Positions 27,156 through 38,879 of a stretch of 64,000 bases of DNA are shown piece after piece. How positions within the stretch are numbered: the first letter of the stretch is position 1; every line of letters begins with the position of its first letter. Source of the stretch: Mycolicibacter longobardus (lineage in GTDB: Bacteria > Actinomycetota > Actinomycetes > Mycobacteriales > Mycobacteriaceae); contig NZ_LQPG01000026.1 in NCBI RefSeq assembly GCF_002102265.1, forward strand, positions 62,001-126,000, read 5' to 3'. The position numbers and the translations under genes are program-made. The notes beneath the pieces were generated by a model that saw only the letters and a program-made list of their open reading frames with translations, was not told the DNA's origin and did no database searches.

Positions 27156-27650
27156 ATGGGTGAAGTACGCGTAGTCGGCATTCGCGTCGAGCAGCCGCAG
27201 AACCAGCCGGTGCTGCTGCTGCGTGAAGCCAACGGTGATCGATATCTGCCGATCTGGATCGGGCAGGCCGAAGCCGCCGCCATCGCCCTGGAGCAGCAGG
27301 GCGTGGAGCCGGCCCGGCCCCTGACCCACGACTTGATCCGCGACCTGATCGGTGCGCTCGGGCACACCCTCAAAGAGGTTCGAATCGTCGACCTGCAGGA
27401 AGGCACGTTCTACGCCGACCTGATCTTCGACCGCGACATCACGGTGTCGGCGCGGCCGTCGGACTCGGTGGCCATCGCGCTGCGGGTGGGGGTGCCGATC
27501 TACGTCGAGGAGGCGGTGCTGGCCGAGGCGGGCCTGCTCATCCCCGACGAGAGCGACGACGAGACCGATGGCGCGGTGCGTGAGGACGAGGTCGAGAAGT
27601 TCAAGGAGTTCCTCGATAGCGTGTCGCCCGACGATTTCAAAGCAACCTGA
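27156..27650 (+). CDS. Bifunctional nuclease / DUF151 family protein (Rv1829-like)
   Basis: 164 residues. DUF151 proteins form compact dimers, some with RNase/DNase activity in plants; in bacteria the role is unclear. Conserved blocks visible: R-Y-L-P-I-W-I-G-x-x-E-A (near 28), R-P-L-T-H-D-L (near 50) and the acidic/P-S-D-S-V-A-I-A-L-R segment (near 102). The C-terminal tail is strongly acidic. Flanked by two MerR-type regulators, as in M. tuberculosis. Confidence 0.88.
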   Translation: MGEVRVVGIRVEQPQNQPVLLLREANGDRYLPIWIGQAEAAAIALEQQGVEPARPLTHDLIRDLIGALGHTLKEVRIVDLQEGTFYADLIFDRDITVSARPSDSVAIALRVGVPIYVEEAVLAEAGLLIPDESDDETDGAVREDEVEKFKEFLDSVSPDDFKAT

Positions 27651-27883
27651 CTCGGCGCGGCGGCCTCAGCCCCGTCACAGATACGTCTCATCTCTCTGCG
27701 GCGAGGACGACACGCCCACGCGAAAGCATGGTGTGCAAAACCCGGCCCCCATACTTGAACCACGGCGGGAACAACTGCACGGCAGCTCGTCGGACGGCGT
27801 ATGCTCACGACCAACTCGGGCAAGAGCAAACGCGGCCACCGGCCAGCCAGTGGCAACGAGCGCGATCGGCGAGAGGAAGCATC

Positions 27884-28519
27884 GTGGGCGACCAACCGGG
27901 GCAGGAACAACTGGACTTCACGGGGCAGTCCGACGTGGGTGAGCGTGAGGCCGCAGTGACCGCCTCAAGCGCCGGCGAACCCGTGCAGGCCGGATTGTTC
28001 CCCGATGACTCGGTCCCCGACGAACTCGTCGGCTACCGCGGGCCCAGCGCCTGTCAGATCGCCGGCATCACCTACCGCCAGCTGGACTACTGGGCGCGCA
28101 CGTCGCTGGTGGTGCCCTCGATCCGGGGCGCGGCCGGCTCCGGAAGCCAGCGCCTGTACTCGTTCAAAGACATTCTGGTGCTCAAGATCGTCAAGCGACT
28201 GCTCGACACCGGCATCTCCTTGCACAACATCCGGGTCGCCGTCGACCACCTGCGTGAGCGCGGGGTCCGGGATCTGGCCAACATCACCCTGTTCTCCGAC
28301 GGCACCACCGTCTACGAATGCACCTCGGCCGAGGAGGTCGTGGACCTGCTGCAGGGCGGCCAGGGCGTGTTCGGCATCGCGGTGTCGGGCGCGATGCGGG
28401 AGTTGACCGGCGTGATCGCCGACTTCCCCGGTGAGCGCGCCGACGGCGGCGAGTCGATCGCCGCGCCCGAGGACGAACTGGCCAGTCGCCGCAAGTTCCG
28501 CGACCGCAAGACCGGCTAG
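27884..28519 (+). CDS. MerR-family regulator (Rv1830-like)
   Basis: 211 residues. After an acidic, poorly conserved N-terminus (1-45) comes the winged helix MerR domain (about 50-120: G-I-T-Y-R-Q-L-D-Y-W-A-R... S-Q-R-L-Y-S-F-K-D) and a C-terminal helix with an acidic stretch. GTG 27884 after GAGAGGAAG matches the homologue start; longer in-frame starts lie in poorly matching sequence. The 233-bp gap before it shows no further feature. Confidence 0.88.
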   Translation: MGDQPGQEQLDFTGQSDVGEREAAVTASSAGEPVQAGLFPDDSVPDELVGYRGPSACQIAGITYRQLDYWARTSLVVPSIRGAAGSGSQRLYSFKDILVLKIVKRLLDTGISLHNIRVAVDHLRERGVRDLANITLFSDGTTVYECTSAEEVVDLLQGGQGVFGIAVSGAMRELTGVIADFPGERADGGESIAAPEDELASRRKFRDRKTG

Positions 28520-28544
28520 GGTTCAAGCTCCTTACCGTAGATCG

Positions 28545-28572
28545 AACCCCGTTGGGGTGCAACGCTTTTATC
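28545..28572 (+). terminator. Small hairpin between converging genes
   Basis: A short perfect stem ACCCC-GTT-GGGGT at 28546-28558 followed by CAACGCTTTTA, between the MerR gene and the oppositely oriented TetR gene. Likely a weak intrinsic terminator for the + strand. Confidence 0.4.
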
Positions 28573-29200
28573 CGACTGCGCGTTCCGCCATCGGCGTGAG
28601 GACTTCCTGGGCGAAGAGTCGCAGCGCCGCATCGTCACGGAAATCCGGATCGGTGGACGGCATCGAGATGTAGGTGAGGAACAGCCGGGCGAACACGTCG
28701 GCCACCCAGCGCACCGACCGGCTGGGACTGCCGGGGGCATCGCCGTGGATGTAGTTGGCGATGAACGCCGATCCCATCGCGAGTAGGTCCTTGGAATCGG
28801 CGGCCGGCAGCGGCCCGAACTGCCCGGCCCGGCTCAACATCGGATGTTCGCGGGCGAAGGTGATGGCGGCCACGAAGGCCTCTGCCACGCCGTGGTGTGG
28901 GTCGGGTGTGTTCTCGATGGCGTCGGCGACGGTGGCGAGAAAGCGCTGGGTCTCCCGACGGATCAGCGCCTGGATCAGATCTTCACGCCGGGGATAGCGG
29001 CGGTAGGCGGTCATTCGCGACACCCCCGCGCGCCGCACCACGTCTTCGATGGTGATGCGCCGCAGTCCCACTGTCGCGGCTTCTTGGACGGCGGCATCGA
29101 GAATGCGCTGCGCGGTCGGGTCGGTGGCGTGTTCGGCGGGCGACCCGGCTGATCCGGTGAAGGCCTGGCCGATGACACTGACGAACTGCGGGTCGATCAT
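28568..29200 (-). CDS. TetR-family transcriptional regulator
   Basis: 210 residues with a typical N-terminal helix-turn-helix (about 25-75: R-I-L-D-A-A ... V-V-R-R-A-G-V-S-R-M-T-A-Y-R-R-Y) and a helical ligand-binding domain. The ATG overlaps the stop of the upstream DUF2236 gene (ATGA), so the two are one operon. It probably represses its own operon through the dyad at 30118-30154. Effector unknown. Confidence 0.9.
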   Translation of the reverse strand: MIDPQFVSVIGQAFTGSAGSPAEHATDPTAQRILDAAVQEAATVGLRRITIEDVVRRAGVSRMTAYRRYPRREDLIQALIRRETQRFLATVADAIENTPDPHHGVAEAFVAAITFAREHPMLSRAGQFGPLPAADSKDLLAMGSAFIANYIHGDAPGSPSRSVRWVADVFARLFLTYISMPSTDPDFRDDAALRLFAQEVLTPMAERAVG

Positions 29201-30105
29201 GGTTTGGCCGCCGTCGTGAAACCGACACCGTCGGCGCGCTCCCGCGCCAACCGGGCATAGGGGGGAAGTCCGTAGGCCCACCGGATCCGGCGGGCGTCGA
29301 ACTGCAGCGCCGGGCCGACGAGCCGCCGGGCCAGGCTGGAAGGGCGGTCGAATCCGGTGAGTTCACGCGCCCATCGCGGGGCGTAGCTCATGCCGGCGTA
29401 CATCGCGAATCGGTGCAGTGCACGGTCGACGGGGGCGGGTAGGTCGGGATAGAAGGGTGCGGTGAGTAGGAACTCGATGAACTCGCGGGTCTGAGCGTTG
29501 ACGCTGAGTTGCGGGCGCATTCGGCGCACGTAGTCGTCGAGTTCCGCCATGTTCGACGGCACCCACTCGGCGCCGGCCATGCGACCGATCACCGCCTGCT
29601 CGGCGAGGTATTGATCACGTTCGTGCGGCGTCAACCGCCGATTCGTGCGCTCGAACACCCGCATGATCATCCACGGGATGCAGGTGTGCACCCAGGCGAG
29701 CAGTTCGGGGTCCAGCGCCCGGTATGCCACGCCGTCGGGCCGGGTGCCTGTCACGTGCGAATGGATCGACTTGACCTGTTCGATCAGGTGGGTCGCGGCT
29801 TCGGTATTGCCGAAGGTGGTGGTCAGCACATAACCGAGGGTGGTGCGGGCGCGCCGGAACGGGTCCTGACGGTACGTCGAGAGATCCTGCACGCCGGCGA
29901 TCACCGACGGATGCAGGATCTCCAGCACGATGGCCGGCAACCCGGCCTGCGCCACCGCGGCCAGATCCGCGTTCACCTCCCAGGACACGCTGCCCGGCCC
30001 GATCAGGCCTGGATCTCCCGGCTGACCGCCGTAAACGTCGGGATCGTCATGACTTCCGGCGATGTTCTGGAACTCGTCGACGATGCGCTGTCGCAGCGTG
30101 CCCAT
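29197..30105 (-). CDS. DUF2236 (MpaB/Lcp-type oxygenase) family protein
   Basis: 302 residues. The DUF2236 family includes latex-clearing protein and the mycophenolic-acid oxygenase MpaB; some members bind heme. Conserved features visible are W-x-x-N near the start (VSWEVN), H-x-x-V near 58 (LHPSV), a second His-rich segment (KSIHSHVTG) and the C-W/T-C-I-P-W block after it. Function in this organism is unknown; mycobacteria carry many paralogues. Start chosen at ATG 30105 with AGGGGTTGAG upstream. Coupled to the TetR gene by ATGA. Confidence 0.85.
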   Translation of the reverse strand: MGTLRQRIVDEFQNIAGSHDDPDVYGGQPGDPGLIGPGSVSWEVNADLAAVAQAGLPAIVLEILHPSVIAGVQDLSTYRQDPFRRARTTLGYVLTTTFGNTEAATHLIEQVKSIHSHVTGTRPDGVAYRALDPELLAWVHTCIPWMIMRVFERTNRRLTPHERDQYLAEQAVIGRMAGAEWVPSNMAELDDYVRRMRPQLSVNAQTREFIEFLLTAPFYPDLPAPVDRALHRFAMYAGMSYAPRWARELTGFDRPSSLARRLVGPALQFDARRIRWAYGLPPYARLARERADGVGFTTAAKP

Positions 30106-30117
30106 CTCAACCCCTGT

Positions 30118-30154
30118 TGGTATGAATGTGACATTTCTAGTCTTAGATATACCA
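30118..30154 (-). promoter_or_regulatory. Dyad operator candidate for the DUF2236-TetR operon
   Basis: Outer arms TGGTAT (30118-30123) and ATACCA (30149-30154) enclose an inner dyad TCTA-GTCT-TAGA (30136-30147). The block is the only AT-rich stretch in the gap and lies just before the DUF2236 start, where a TetR repressor would act. Confidence 0.45.
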
Positions 30155-30232
30155 GAATGGCGAGGCCGTCCCCAGTGCATTTGCGCCGGATCCCGACGGC
30201 CGGCGCCCGGCGGGTAGCATTGGGTCCGCATC

Positions 30233-30443
30233 AGCCCCGCGCGGGAGAGTTCCGTGGCAGCCAGCCGCGGACGCCGAAGGAGCAATACCTCTCCGTCAAC
30301 CTCTCAGGCACCCGGACCGCGCGGGCATCGATGCCTCTGGAAAGCGGTGATGCCCGTTCGGGTTCACCCGCCCATGGGGAAAGGCGCCCGGATCGACCGG
30401 TGCCGAATCTCTCAGGCGCCCGGGTCGGGCAGACGACAGAGGG
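30233..30443 (+). promoter_or_regulatory. Tandem glycine riboswitch upstream of gcvB
   Basis: Two glycine aptamers in a row. The first (about 30233-30328) shows GGGAGAG, GCCGAAGGAGCAA (30272-30284) and CTCTCAGGCACC (30301-30312), closed by a GC-rich P1. The second (about 30334-30443) has CCTCTGGAAAG, a P2 stem, ATGGGGAAA, then CTCTCAGGCGCC (30409-30420), closed by CCTCTG (30334) with CAGAGG (30437). A TAGCAT -10 at 30215-30220 would place the start of transcription near 30228. Glycine binding usually turns on glycine cleavage genes; the switch ends 47 bp before the gcvB start. Confidence 0.93.
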
Positions 30444-30490
30444 GGAGGACACCAGTTCGTCTCGCAGTCGTCCAGCGCCGAGGAGTCCCC

Positions 30491-33343
<2,853 letters not shown>

Positions 33344-33412
33344 GCGCAAGCTAAAAAGAGTCTAGGATCGCCTTACTTAATTCATGGTTGAGGCTAGTAC
33401 CTAGGAGGACTC

Positions 33413-34441
33413 GTGCAGAAGTCCGTTTCTCGCTCCTGCGCCACAGCCGGCATCGCCCTGGTCGGTGCCGGGATCGTCGCGGTCGCACCGGTCACGGTGT
33501 CGCCAATGGCCTCCGCGGTCTCGCCTGCCGTGGCGCTGACCGCCTTCTACGACGACATGGATCTCGGCGGCGTGATCGACCAGGTCCGTCTCGGCACTTT
33601 GACCCTCGGGGGATTGCTGAGCGGTCTGGGGCTCAGCGACGAAGGCATGGGGGACCTGCTGAAGCTGGCCACCAACGTCGGCACTCTGGGCGAATTGCTG
33701 GACTTTTTGGGCATGGGTGACTTGGGGTTGAGCCCCTACAGCCTGACTGCCCTCCTGGGGCTGGACACCGACCTCTATCTCGACTTCTACCAGAACCTCG
33801 ACCTGGACCTCGAGCTCGACAACTTCAGGCTCGTCGACGTGCTGAGCGGGTTCGGCATCAGCCCCGAGATCCCGCTCGGTCTGGGCCAGTTGCTCGTCGG
33901 TCTCAGCGACGGCAGCCTGGCCGACGCACAACTTGGCAGCCTGCTGTCGGACGTCGGCCTGTTGCCGGCAGTCCTCGGTTTGCTCACCTCGACGGGAGAC
34001 CCGCTGTTGACCAGCCTCGTCAGCGGTCTGCTGGGCGCCGATGACCTGGAAGCCTTCCTCAACAACGTCACCTTCGGCGATCTGTTGGGCGGCTTGAGCA
34101 TCGGCGAGCCAGTCAGTTCGCTGCTGGCCAATCTGGGTGGTGCCGTCCTGTCCGTCGGCAACCTGACCGTCGGCGGCATTCTGGTAGATCTCGGCGTCGC
34201 CGATTCCACAGCCGGCCTGACGTTGAACGATCTGTCGGGTGGGCTGGGCGGTGTACTGATCGGGGGTCCGCTCGGACTGGAGATCACCGGGTTGTTGAAC
34301 GGTCTGGACCTGGGTGGACTGGTCGGCTTTCTGGGGCTCGATGACCTGTCGCTCAACCTGGGCGGCCTTGTCGGGGACTGGGTGAACCCGTACCTGGCGG
34401 ACCTCCTCGAGGGACTCGCTCAGGTCCTAGTTCAGGGCTGA
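33413..34441 (+). CDS. Secreted acidic Leu/Gly/Asp-rich repetitive protein
   Basis: 342 residues. The N-terminus (AGIALVGAGIVAVAPVTV...A-V-A-L-T) is the signal-peptide-like start I recall from a family of mycobacterial exported proteins. After it the chain is built of loosely repeated 12-16-residue units of the form x-L-G-x-L-L-x-x-L-G-L-x-D, strongly acidic and almost without Lys or Arg. A beta-solenoid or elongated repeat fold is possible. No catalytic motif. GTG 33413 follows AGGAGG; a TAGGAT -10 lies near 33364. No close relative is recognised; function unknown. Confidence 0.75.
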   Translation: MQKSVSRSCATAGIALVGAGIVAVAPVTVSPMASAVSPAVALTAFYDDMDLGGVIDQVRLGTLTLGGLLSGLGLSDEGMGDLLKLATNVGTLGELLDFLGMGDLGLSPYSLTALLGLDTDLYLDFYQNLDLDLELDNFRLVDVLSGFGISPEIPLGLGQLLVGLSDGSLADAQLGSLLSDVGLLPAVLGLLTSTGDPLLTSLVSGLLGADDLEAFLNNVTFGDLLGGLSIGEPVSSLLANLGGAVLSVGNLTVGGILVDLGVADSTAGLTLNDLSGGLGGVLIGGPLGLEITGLLNGLDLGGLVGFLGLDDLSLNLGGLVGDWVNPYLADLLEGLAQVLVQG

Positions 34442-34455
34442 GTAGGGCACAGACC

Positions 34456-36582
34456 TCAGTTCATCAGCGAGTTCAGTGCGCCGGCCAGTTCGGGGGAGCT
34501 CGCCCCGCGCAGGTTCTGGTAGGTGCCCCCGGAAAGTTGGGCCACCGATTGCCAGGTCGCCCGGTCCGGGTCGGCCCCGAAGTCGATGACGTTGACGGCG
34601 ACCGGGCGTTCGGGGTCGGTGTTCTGCCGGATGAACTCCTGCAGCCCGGGTCCGTCCAAAGTGCGGTCGGTATGCGGGCCGGCGGTGATGACCAGGATCG
34701 AATTATTCTGGCCAGCACTGTAATTGGCCAACGCCTGGGTGTAGATCAGCCGCAGCGTGGTGAAGGAGACGGCGCCGCCGGATGTCGAACTCAGCTCGTT
34801 GAGCTCGCTGGTCAGGGACGCCGCCCGGGTTCCGCCGTTGACCTGTTCGTCCAGCGGTCCGCCGGTAACCACGTTGCGGCCCTCCACGCCGTCGAATGTC
34901 CACAGGCCCACCGAGGAATTCGCCGGCAGCGCCTTGATCCGCTGGTCCAGTGCGGCGATCACATGGGCCAACCGGCTCTTGCCGCCCTCGTCGGTGGTCA
35001 TGGACAGGTCGAGCATGAGCGTGACCGCCGCACTACCCGGAAGGGTGGTCAGTGCATTGGCCAGGGTGGCTCGCGTCGCATCGTCGCCCACCGACAAGGT
35101 GTCCGACATCGCCGGGAACTTGGTGACGTCGCTGCTGGGCGCCGCGACGCCTTCGACACGGAAGCCGGCCTTGGCCAACTCGGCCAGCTGGTCCGGCTTC
35201 CGGGCGAACCGGGCGAACTCGCTGGCCGCACTGACCTGCTCCTGTGACAACCACGAGCCGGCGAGCAACACGGTGGGGTAGTCGGCGACCGGCACCGGCC
35301 CCGGGGGCAGCCAGAAGCCCAACGCGCTGGCCGGATCTGACAGCGATTGACCGCGGGTGAACAGCTGCTGTTCGGTGGTCACCACCGCATGCACCGGCGC
35401 GGCGGCCAGATCCCCTTGGCGGAGCAGTACGTTCATCGCCTCGGCAAGTGAACTGTCGGCGAGCTGAGGCTGGGCGCCGGCCAGCCGGTGCACCGCCCCG
35501 ATCCCGTCGGTGGCGGGTGCGCCCTTGGGGGCGGCGCCGGCCGCTACCGCCTCGCCGGCGAGGAAGGCGGCGTCGCCGTTGCCGCCGATCGGCAGTGCCA
35601 GCCGCAGCGGGCCCCAGCCGGCCAGTCCGATCCGGCCCAGTGCGTCGGGTTCGGTCTGCAGGTCCGGCAGACTCGCCCAACTCTGTTTCTGCAACGCGGT
35701 TTTGAGCTCGGGTCGGATCGCCAGCAGCACCGGCGAGGTGACCAGGGAGCGGCTGTCGCTGACGGTTTCCGCGCCGGCGGATGCTTGCAGCCGCGCCGCG
35801 GAGACCGAACTGCCCGGAACCCACAGCGCCGGGCGCTGGCCCAGCTGCGCCGGCCAGTCGCCGATGAAGCCACTGACGACGGCATCGGAATCCACCGGCT
35901 TGACCTGCACTGACACGCAGCGATCACCCACCGGCTTGGCGGTCTTGTTGAACCGGTCGGCGAAGCCCTGCATGTGGTCGGCGATCGATGGATCGGCGAC
36001 CACGGCAACCGTCAGATCACCGTCGGCGCAGTTGCCGGCGGCGTCGGCAGAGCGATGCGACAACGAGTTGCCGAAGAAGCGCCACAGGATCACCGCGCCC
36101 ACCAGGACGACCACCGTCACCAGCGCGGCGATCACGCCGACGCTGACACCGCGCGGACCCCCCGAGTCGTTGCGGTGCCGGCGCCACAGCTCCAGGTCGC
36201 GGTGGCCGCCGCGCGGCTCCTCCCGATCAGTCGGCGGCAGCTCATCAGCCCGACCGCCCACCGCCGCGAAAGGACCTGTTCGGTAACGTGATTCGTCCTC
36301 CGGGCCGCCGCGGCGCATGTACTGAGCCGGGTCGGCCTCGTCAAACCCGGGGTCATAGCCCCCGTCATAGCCCGCGTCGTATTCGGGCTCATATTCCGAG
36401 TCGCCCGCAAAGGTGTCGTCGTAGAAGGCGTCCTGGTAGTCGTCTACGTACTCGTCGTCGTCCGGGTCGCCGAAACCGAAGGGATCGGGAACACCCGGGT
36501 CGTCGCGGCCGAAGTCCGGCCCCTCGCGGTCGAACGCGTCGTCGCCGAAATCGTCGGAGCCGGGGAAACTGTGCTTACCCAC
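34456..36582 (-). CDS. Membrane protein with solute-binding and VWA domains (Rv1836c-like)
   Basis: 708 residues: a very acidic Asp/Tyr-rich cytosolic N-terminus (1-100), a membrane helix (about 146-167), an extracellular solute-binding-protein-like domain (about 180-490) and a von Willebrand A domain (about 510-705). The metal site starts D-L-S-M-T, close to the D-x-S-x-S consensus. The combination suggests an extracellular adhesion or assembly role, not transport, since no permease is nearby. Known as a conserved protein of mycobacteria without assigned function. It ends 15 bp from the converging secreted-protein gene. Confidence 0.88.
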   Translation of the reverse strand: MGKHSFPGSDDFGDDAFDREGPDFGRDDPGVPDPFGFGDPDDDEYVDDYQDAFYDDTFAGDSEYEPEYDAGYDGGYDPGFDEADPAQYMRRGGPEDESRYRTGPFAAVGGRADELPPTDREEPRGGHRDLELWRRHRNDSGGPRGVSVGVIAALVTVVVLVGAVILWRFFGNSLSHRSADAAGNCADGDLTVAVVADPSIADHMQGFADRFNKTAKPVGDRCVSVQVKPVDSDAVVSGFIGDWPAQLGQRPALWVPGSSVSAARLQASAGAETVSDSRSLVTSPVLLAIRPELKTALQKQSWASLPDLQTEPDALGRIGLAGWGPLRLALPIGGNGDAAFLAGEAVAAGAAPKGAPATDGIGAVHRLAGAQPQLADSSLAEAMNVLLRQGDLAAAPVHAVVTTEQQLFTRGQSLSDPASALGFWLPPGPVPVADYPTVLLAGSWLSQEQVSAASEFARFARKPDQLAELAKAGFRVEGVAAPSSDVTKFPAMSDTLSVGDDATRATLANALTTLPGSAAVTLMLDLSMTTDEGGKSRLAHVIAALDQRIKALPANSSVGLWTFDGVEGRNVVTGGPLDEQVNGGTRAASLTSELNELSSTSGGAVSFTTLRLIYTQALANYSAGQNNSILVITAGPHTDRTLDGPGLQEFIRQNTDPERPVAVNVIDFGADPDRATWQSVAQLSGGTYQNLRGASSPELAGALNSLMN

Positions 36583-36650
36583 GGTGGGTGCGTCCTCTCC
36601 GCCTGGTCAGCTGTCCGGCCACGGTTATTTCCACTCAGGTCTGCGCAGGG

Positions 36651-38849
36651 TCAGACACCGGCCCGGGCTTTGAACTCACGCCGCCGCCGATGCAGGATCG
36701 GCTCGGTGTAGCCGTTGGGCTGTGTAGTTCCGGACAGAATCAGTTCGCGCGCGGCCGCGAACGCGATGTTGTCATCGAAATCCGGTGCCATCGGGCGGTA
36801 ATTCGGGTCACCCGCATTCTGCCGGTCCACCGCGGGAGCCATCCGCTCCAGGCTGGACTGCACATCATCGGCGGTGATCACCCCGTGCCGCAACCAGTTC
36901 GCCAGCAGCTGCGACGAAATCCGCAGCGTGGCACGGTCTTCCATCAGAGCCACATCGTGGATGTCGGGCACCTTCGAGCATCCCACGCCCTGATCGATCC
37001 AGCGCACCACGTAGCCGAGGATCGACTGGCAGTTGTTGTCGACCTCCTCGCGGATCTCGTCGGGCGCCCACGCCAGGCCCTCCGAGAGCGGGATGGTCAA
37101 CAGCTGATCGATGGTGGCGCGGCGCTTTCCGGCCAGCTCCTGCTGCACCTCGAACACATCCACCTGGTGGTAGTGCATCGCGTGCAGGGTGGCGGCCGTC
37201 GGCGACGGCACCCAGGCGGTGCTCGCACCGGCGCGCGGGTGGCCGATCTTCTGGGCGACCATGTCGGCCATCAGGTCGGTCATCGCCCACATGCCCTTGC
37301 CGATCTGGGCGTGACCGGGCAGCCCGGTGGCCAGACCGGCGTCGACGTTGTTGTCCTCGTAGGCCAGGATCCACGGCTGCGACTTCATGGTCGCCTTGCG
37401 CACCATCGGCCCGGCCTCCATGGAGGTGTGGATCTCGTCGCCGGTGCGGTCCAGGAAGCCGGTGTTGATGAACACCACCCGATCCGCGGCGGCCTTGATA
37501 CAGGCCCGCAGGTTGACCGTGGTGCGCCGCTCCTCGTCCATGATCCCGATCTTGAGGGTGGCCTGCGGCAGGCCCAGCACGTCCTCGACCCGGCTGAACA
37601 GCTCGGCGGTGAAGGCCACCTCGTCGGGGCCGTGCATCTTCGGCTTGACGATGTAGATCGACCCGGTGCGGCTGTTGACCAGCGGCCCGTTGCCGTCGGA
37701 GGCGCTCAGGCCGTGCATGGCGATCAGACCGGTGAACAGCGCGTCCTGAATGCCTTCGAACACCTCTGTGCTTTCGCCGCCGTCGGCGCCGATGACGATG
37801 GCGTCGTTGGTCATCAGGTGGCCCACGTTGCGGACGAACATCAGGCTGCGGCCCGGCAGGGTCAAGGTGCCGCCGTCCCGGGAGGTGAACTCACGGTCGG
37901 TGGCCAGGGTGCGGGTGAAGGTCTTGCCACCCTTGCTGACCTCCTCGGCCAGATCGCCGCGGTTGAGGCCCAGCCAGTTGCGGTAACCCAGCACCTTGTC
38001 CTCGGCGTCGACCGCGGCCACCGAGTCCTCGAAGTCCATGATCGTGGTGACCGCCGATTCGAGCACCACGTCTTTGATGCCGGCGGCGTCGGTCGCCCCG
38101 ATCGGTGATTCCGGGTCGATCAGGATCTCGATGTGCAGCCCGTGGTGGGACAGCAGCACCGACGACGGAGACTCCGTGGAGCCGAGATAGCCGACGAACT
38201 GATCAGGATCGGCCAGGCCGACCGAGAAGTCGTCGCCGAGAGTCGCCAGCAGTTGGCCGTCATCGATCTTCAGGCCGGTGATGTCGGACCACCCGCCGGA
38301 CGCCAGCGGGGTCGCGCCGTCCAGGAACTTGCGGGCATAGGCGATCACCTTGTCGCCGCGAACCGGGTTGTAGCCGGTTCCCTTCTCCGCGCCGTCGTCC
38401 TCGCTGATCACGTCGGTGCCGTACAGCGCGTCATAGAGCGAACCCCAGCGGGCGTTGGCGGCGTTGAGGGCGAACCGGGCGTTGAGCACCGGCACCACCA
38501 GCTGGGGGCCGGCCTGCACGGCGATCTCGTCGTCGACGCCGGCGGTGGTGACGGTGAAGTCCTCCGGCTCGGGCAGCAGGTAGCCGATCTCGGTGAGGAA
38601 AGCCCGGTAGGCCTCGGTGTCCAGCGGCTCGATCACCCGGTGGCGGTGCCACTTGTCGATCTGCGCCTGCAACTCGTCACGACGGGCCAGCAGCTCCTGG
38701 TTCTTGGGCGTCAGGTCGGCGACGACCTTGTCCACGCCGGCCCAGAAGCTGTCCGGGTCCAAGCCGGTGCCCGGCAGCGCCTCGTCGGTGATGAAGTCGT
38801 ACAGCGTGCGAGCCACCCGCAATTCGCCCACCGACACGCGGTCCGTCAT
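36651..38849 (-). CDS. glcB: Malate synthase G
   Basis: A 732-residue glyoxylate-bypass enzyme making malate from glyoxylate and acetyl-CoA. It matches mycobacterial GlcB over its length; the catalytic block with I-M-D-F-E-D-S (near 270) and the C-terminal domain with the acidic catalytic residue (near 630, [14 protein letters not shown]) are visible. ATG 38849 follows AGGGAGG and removes seven upstream residues absent in homologues. Regulation is not visible. In M. tuberculosis this enzyme is also found on the surface as an adhesin. Confidence 0.96.
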   Translation of the reverse strand: MTDRVSVGELRVARTLYDFITDEALPGTGLDPDSFWAGVDKVVADLTPKNQELLARRDELQAQIDKWHRHRVIEPLDTEAYRAFLTEIGYLLPEPEDFTVTTAGVDDEIAVQAGPQLVVPVLNARFALNAANARWGSLYDALYGTDVISEDDGAEKGTGYNPVRGDKVIAYARKFLDGATPLASGGWSDITGLKIDDGQLLATLGDDFSVGLADPDQFVGYLGSTESPSSVLLSHHGLHIEILIDPESPIGATDAAGIKDVVLESAVTTIMDFEDSVAAVDAEDKVLGYRNWLGLNRGDLAEEVSKGGKTFTRTLATDREFTSRDGGTLTLPGRSLMFVRNVGHLMTNDAIVIGADGGESTEVFEGIQDALFTGLIAMHGLSASDGNGPLVNSRTGSIYIVKPKMHGPDEVAFTAELFSRVEDVLGLPQATLKIGIMDEERRTTVNLRACIKAAADRVVFINTGFLDRTGDEIHTSMEAGPMVRKATMKSQPWILAYEDNNVDAGLATGLPGHAQIGKGMWAMTDLMADMVAQKIGHPRAGASTAWVPSPTAATLHAMHYHQVDVFEVQQELAGKRRATIDQLLTIPLSEGLAWAPDEIREEVDNNCQSILGYVVRWIDQGVGCSKVPDIHDVALMEDRATLRISSQLLANWLRHGVITADDVQSSLERMAPAVDRQNAGDPNYRPMAPDFDDNIAFAAARELILSGTTQPNGYTEPILHRRRREFKARAGV

Positions 38850-38879
38850 GATTTCCTCCCTCATAGCCAATCCACCACC

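Noticed and set aside
33385..33408. Possible IdeR iron box before the acidic secreted protein
   Set aside because: Only parts (GGTT, GGCTA, ACCTAG) match; spacing is broken by two insertions.
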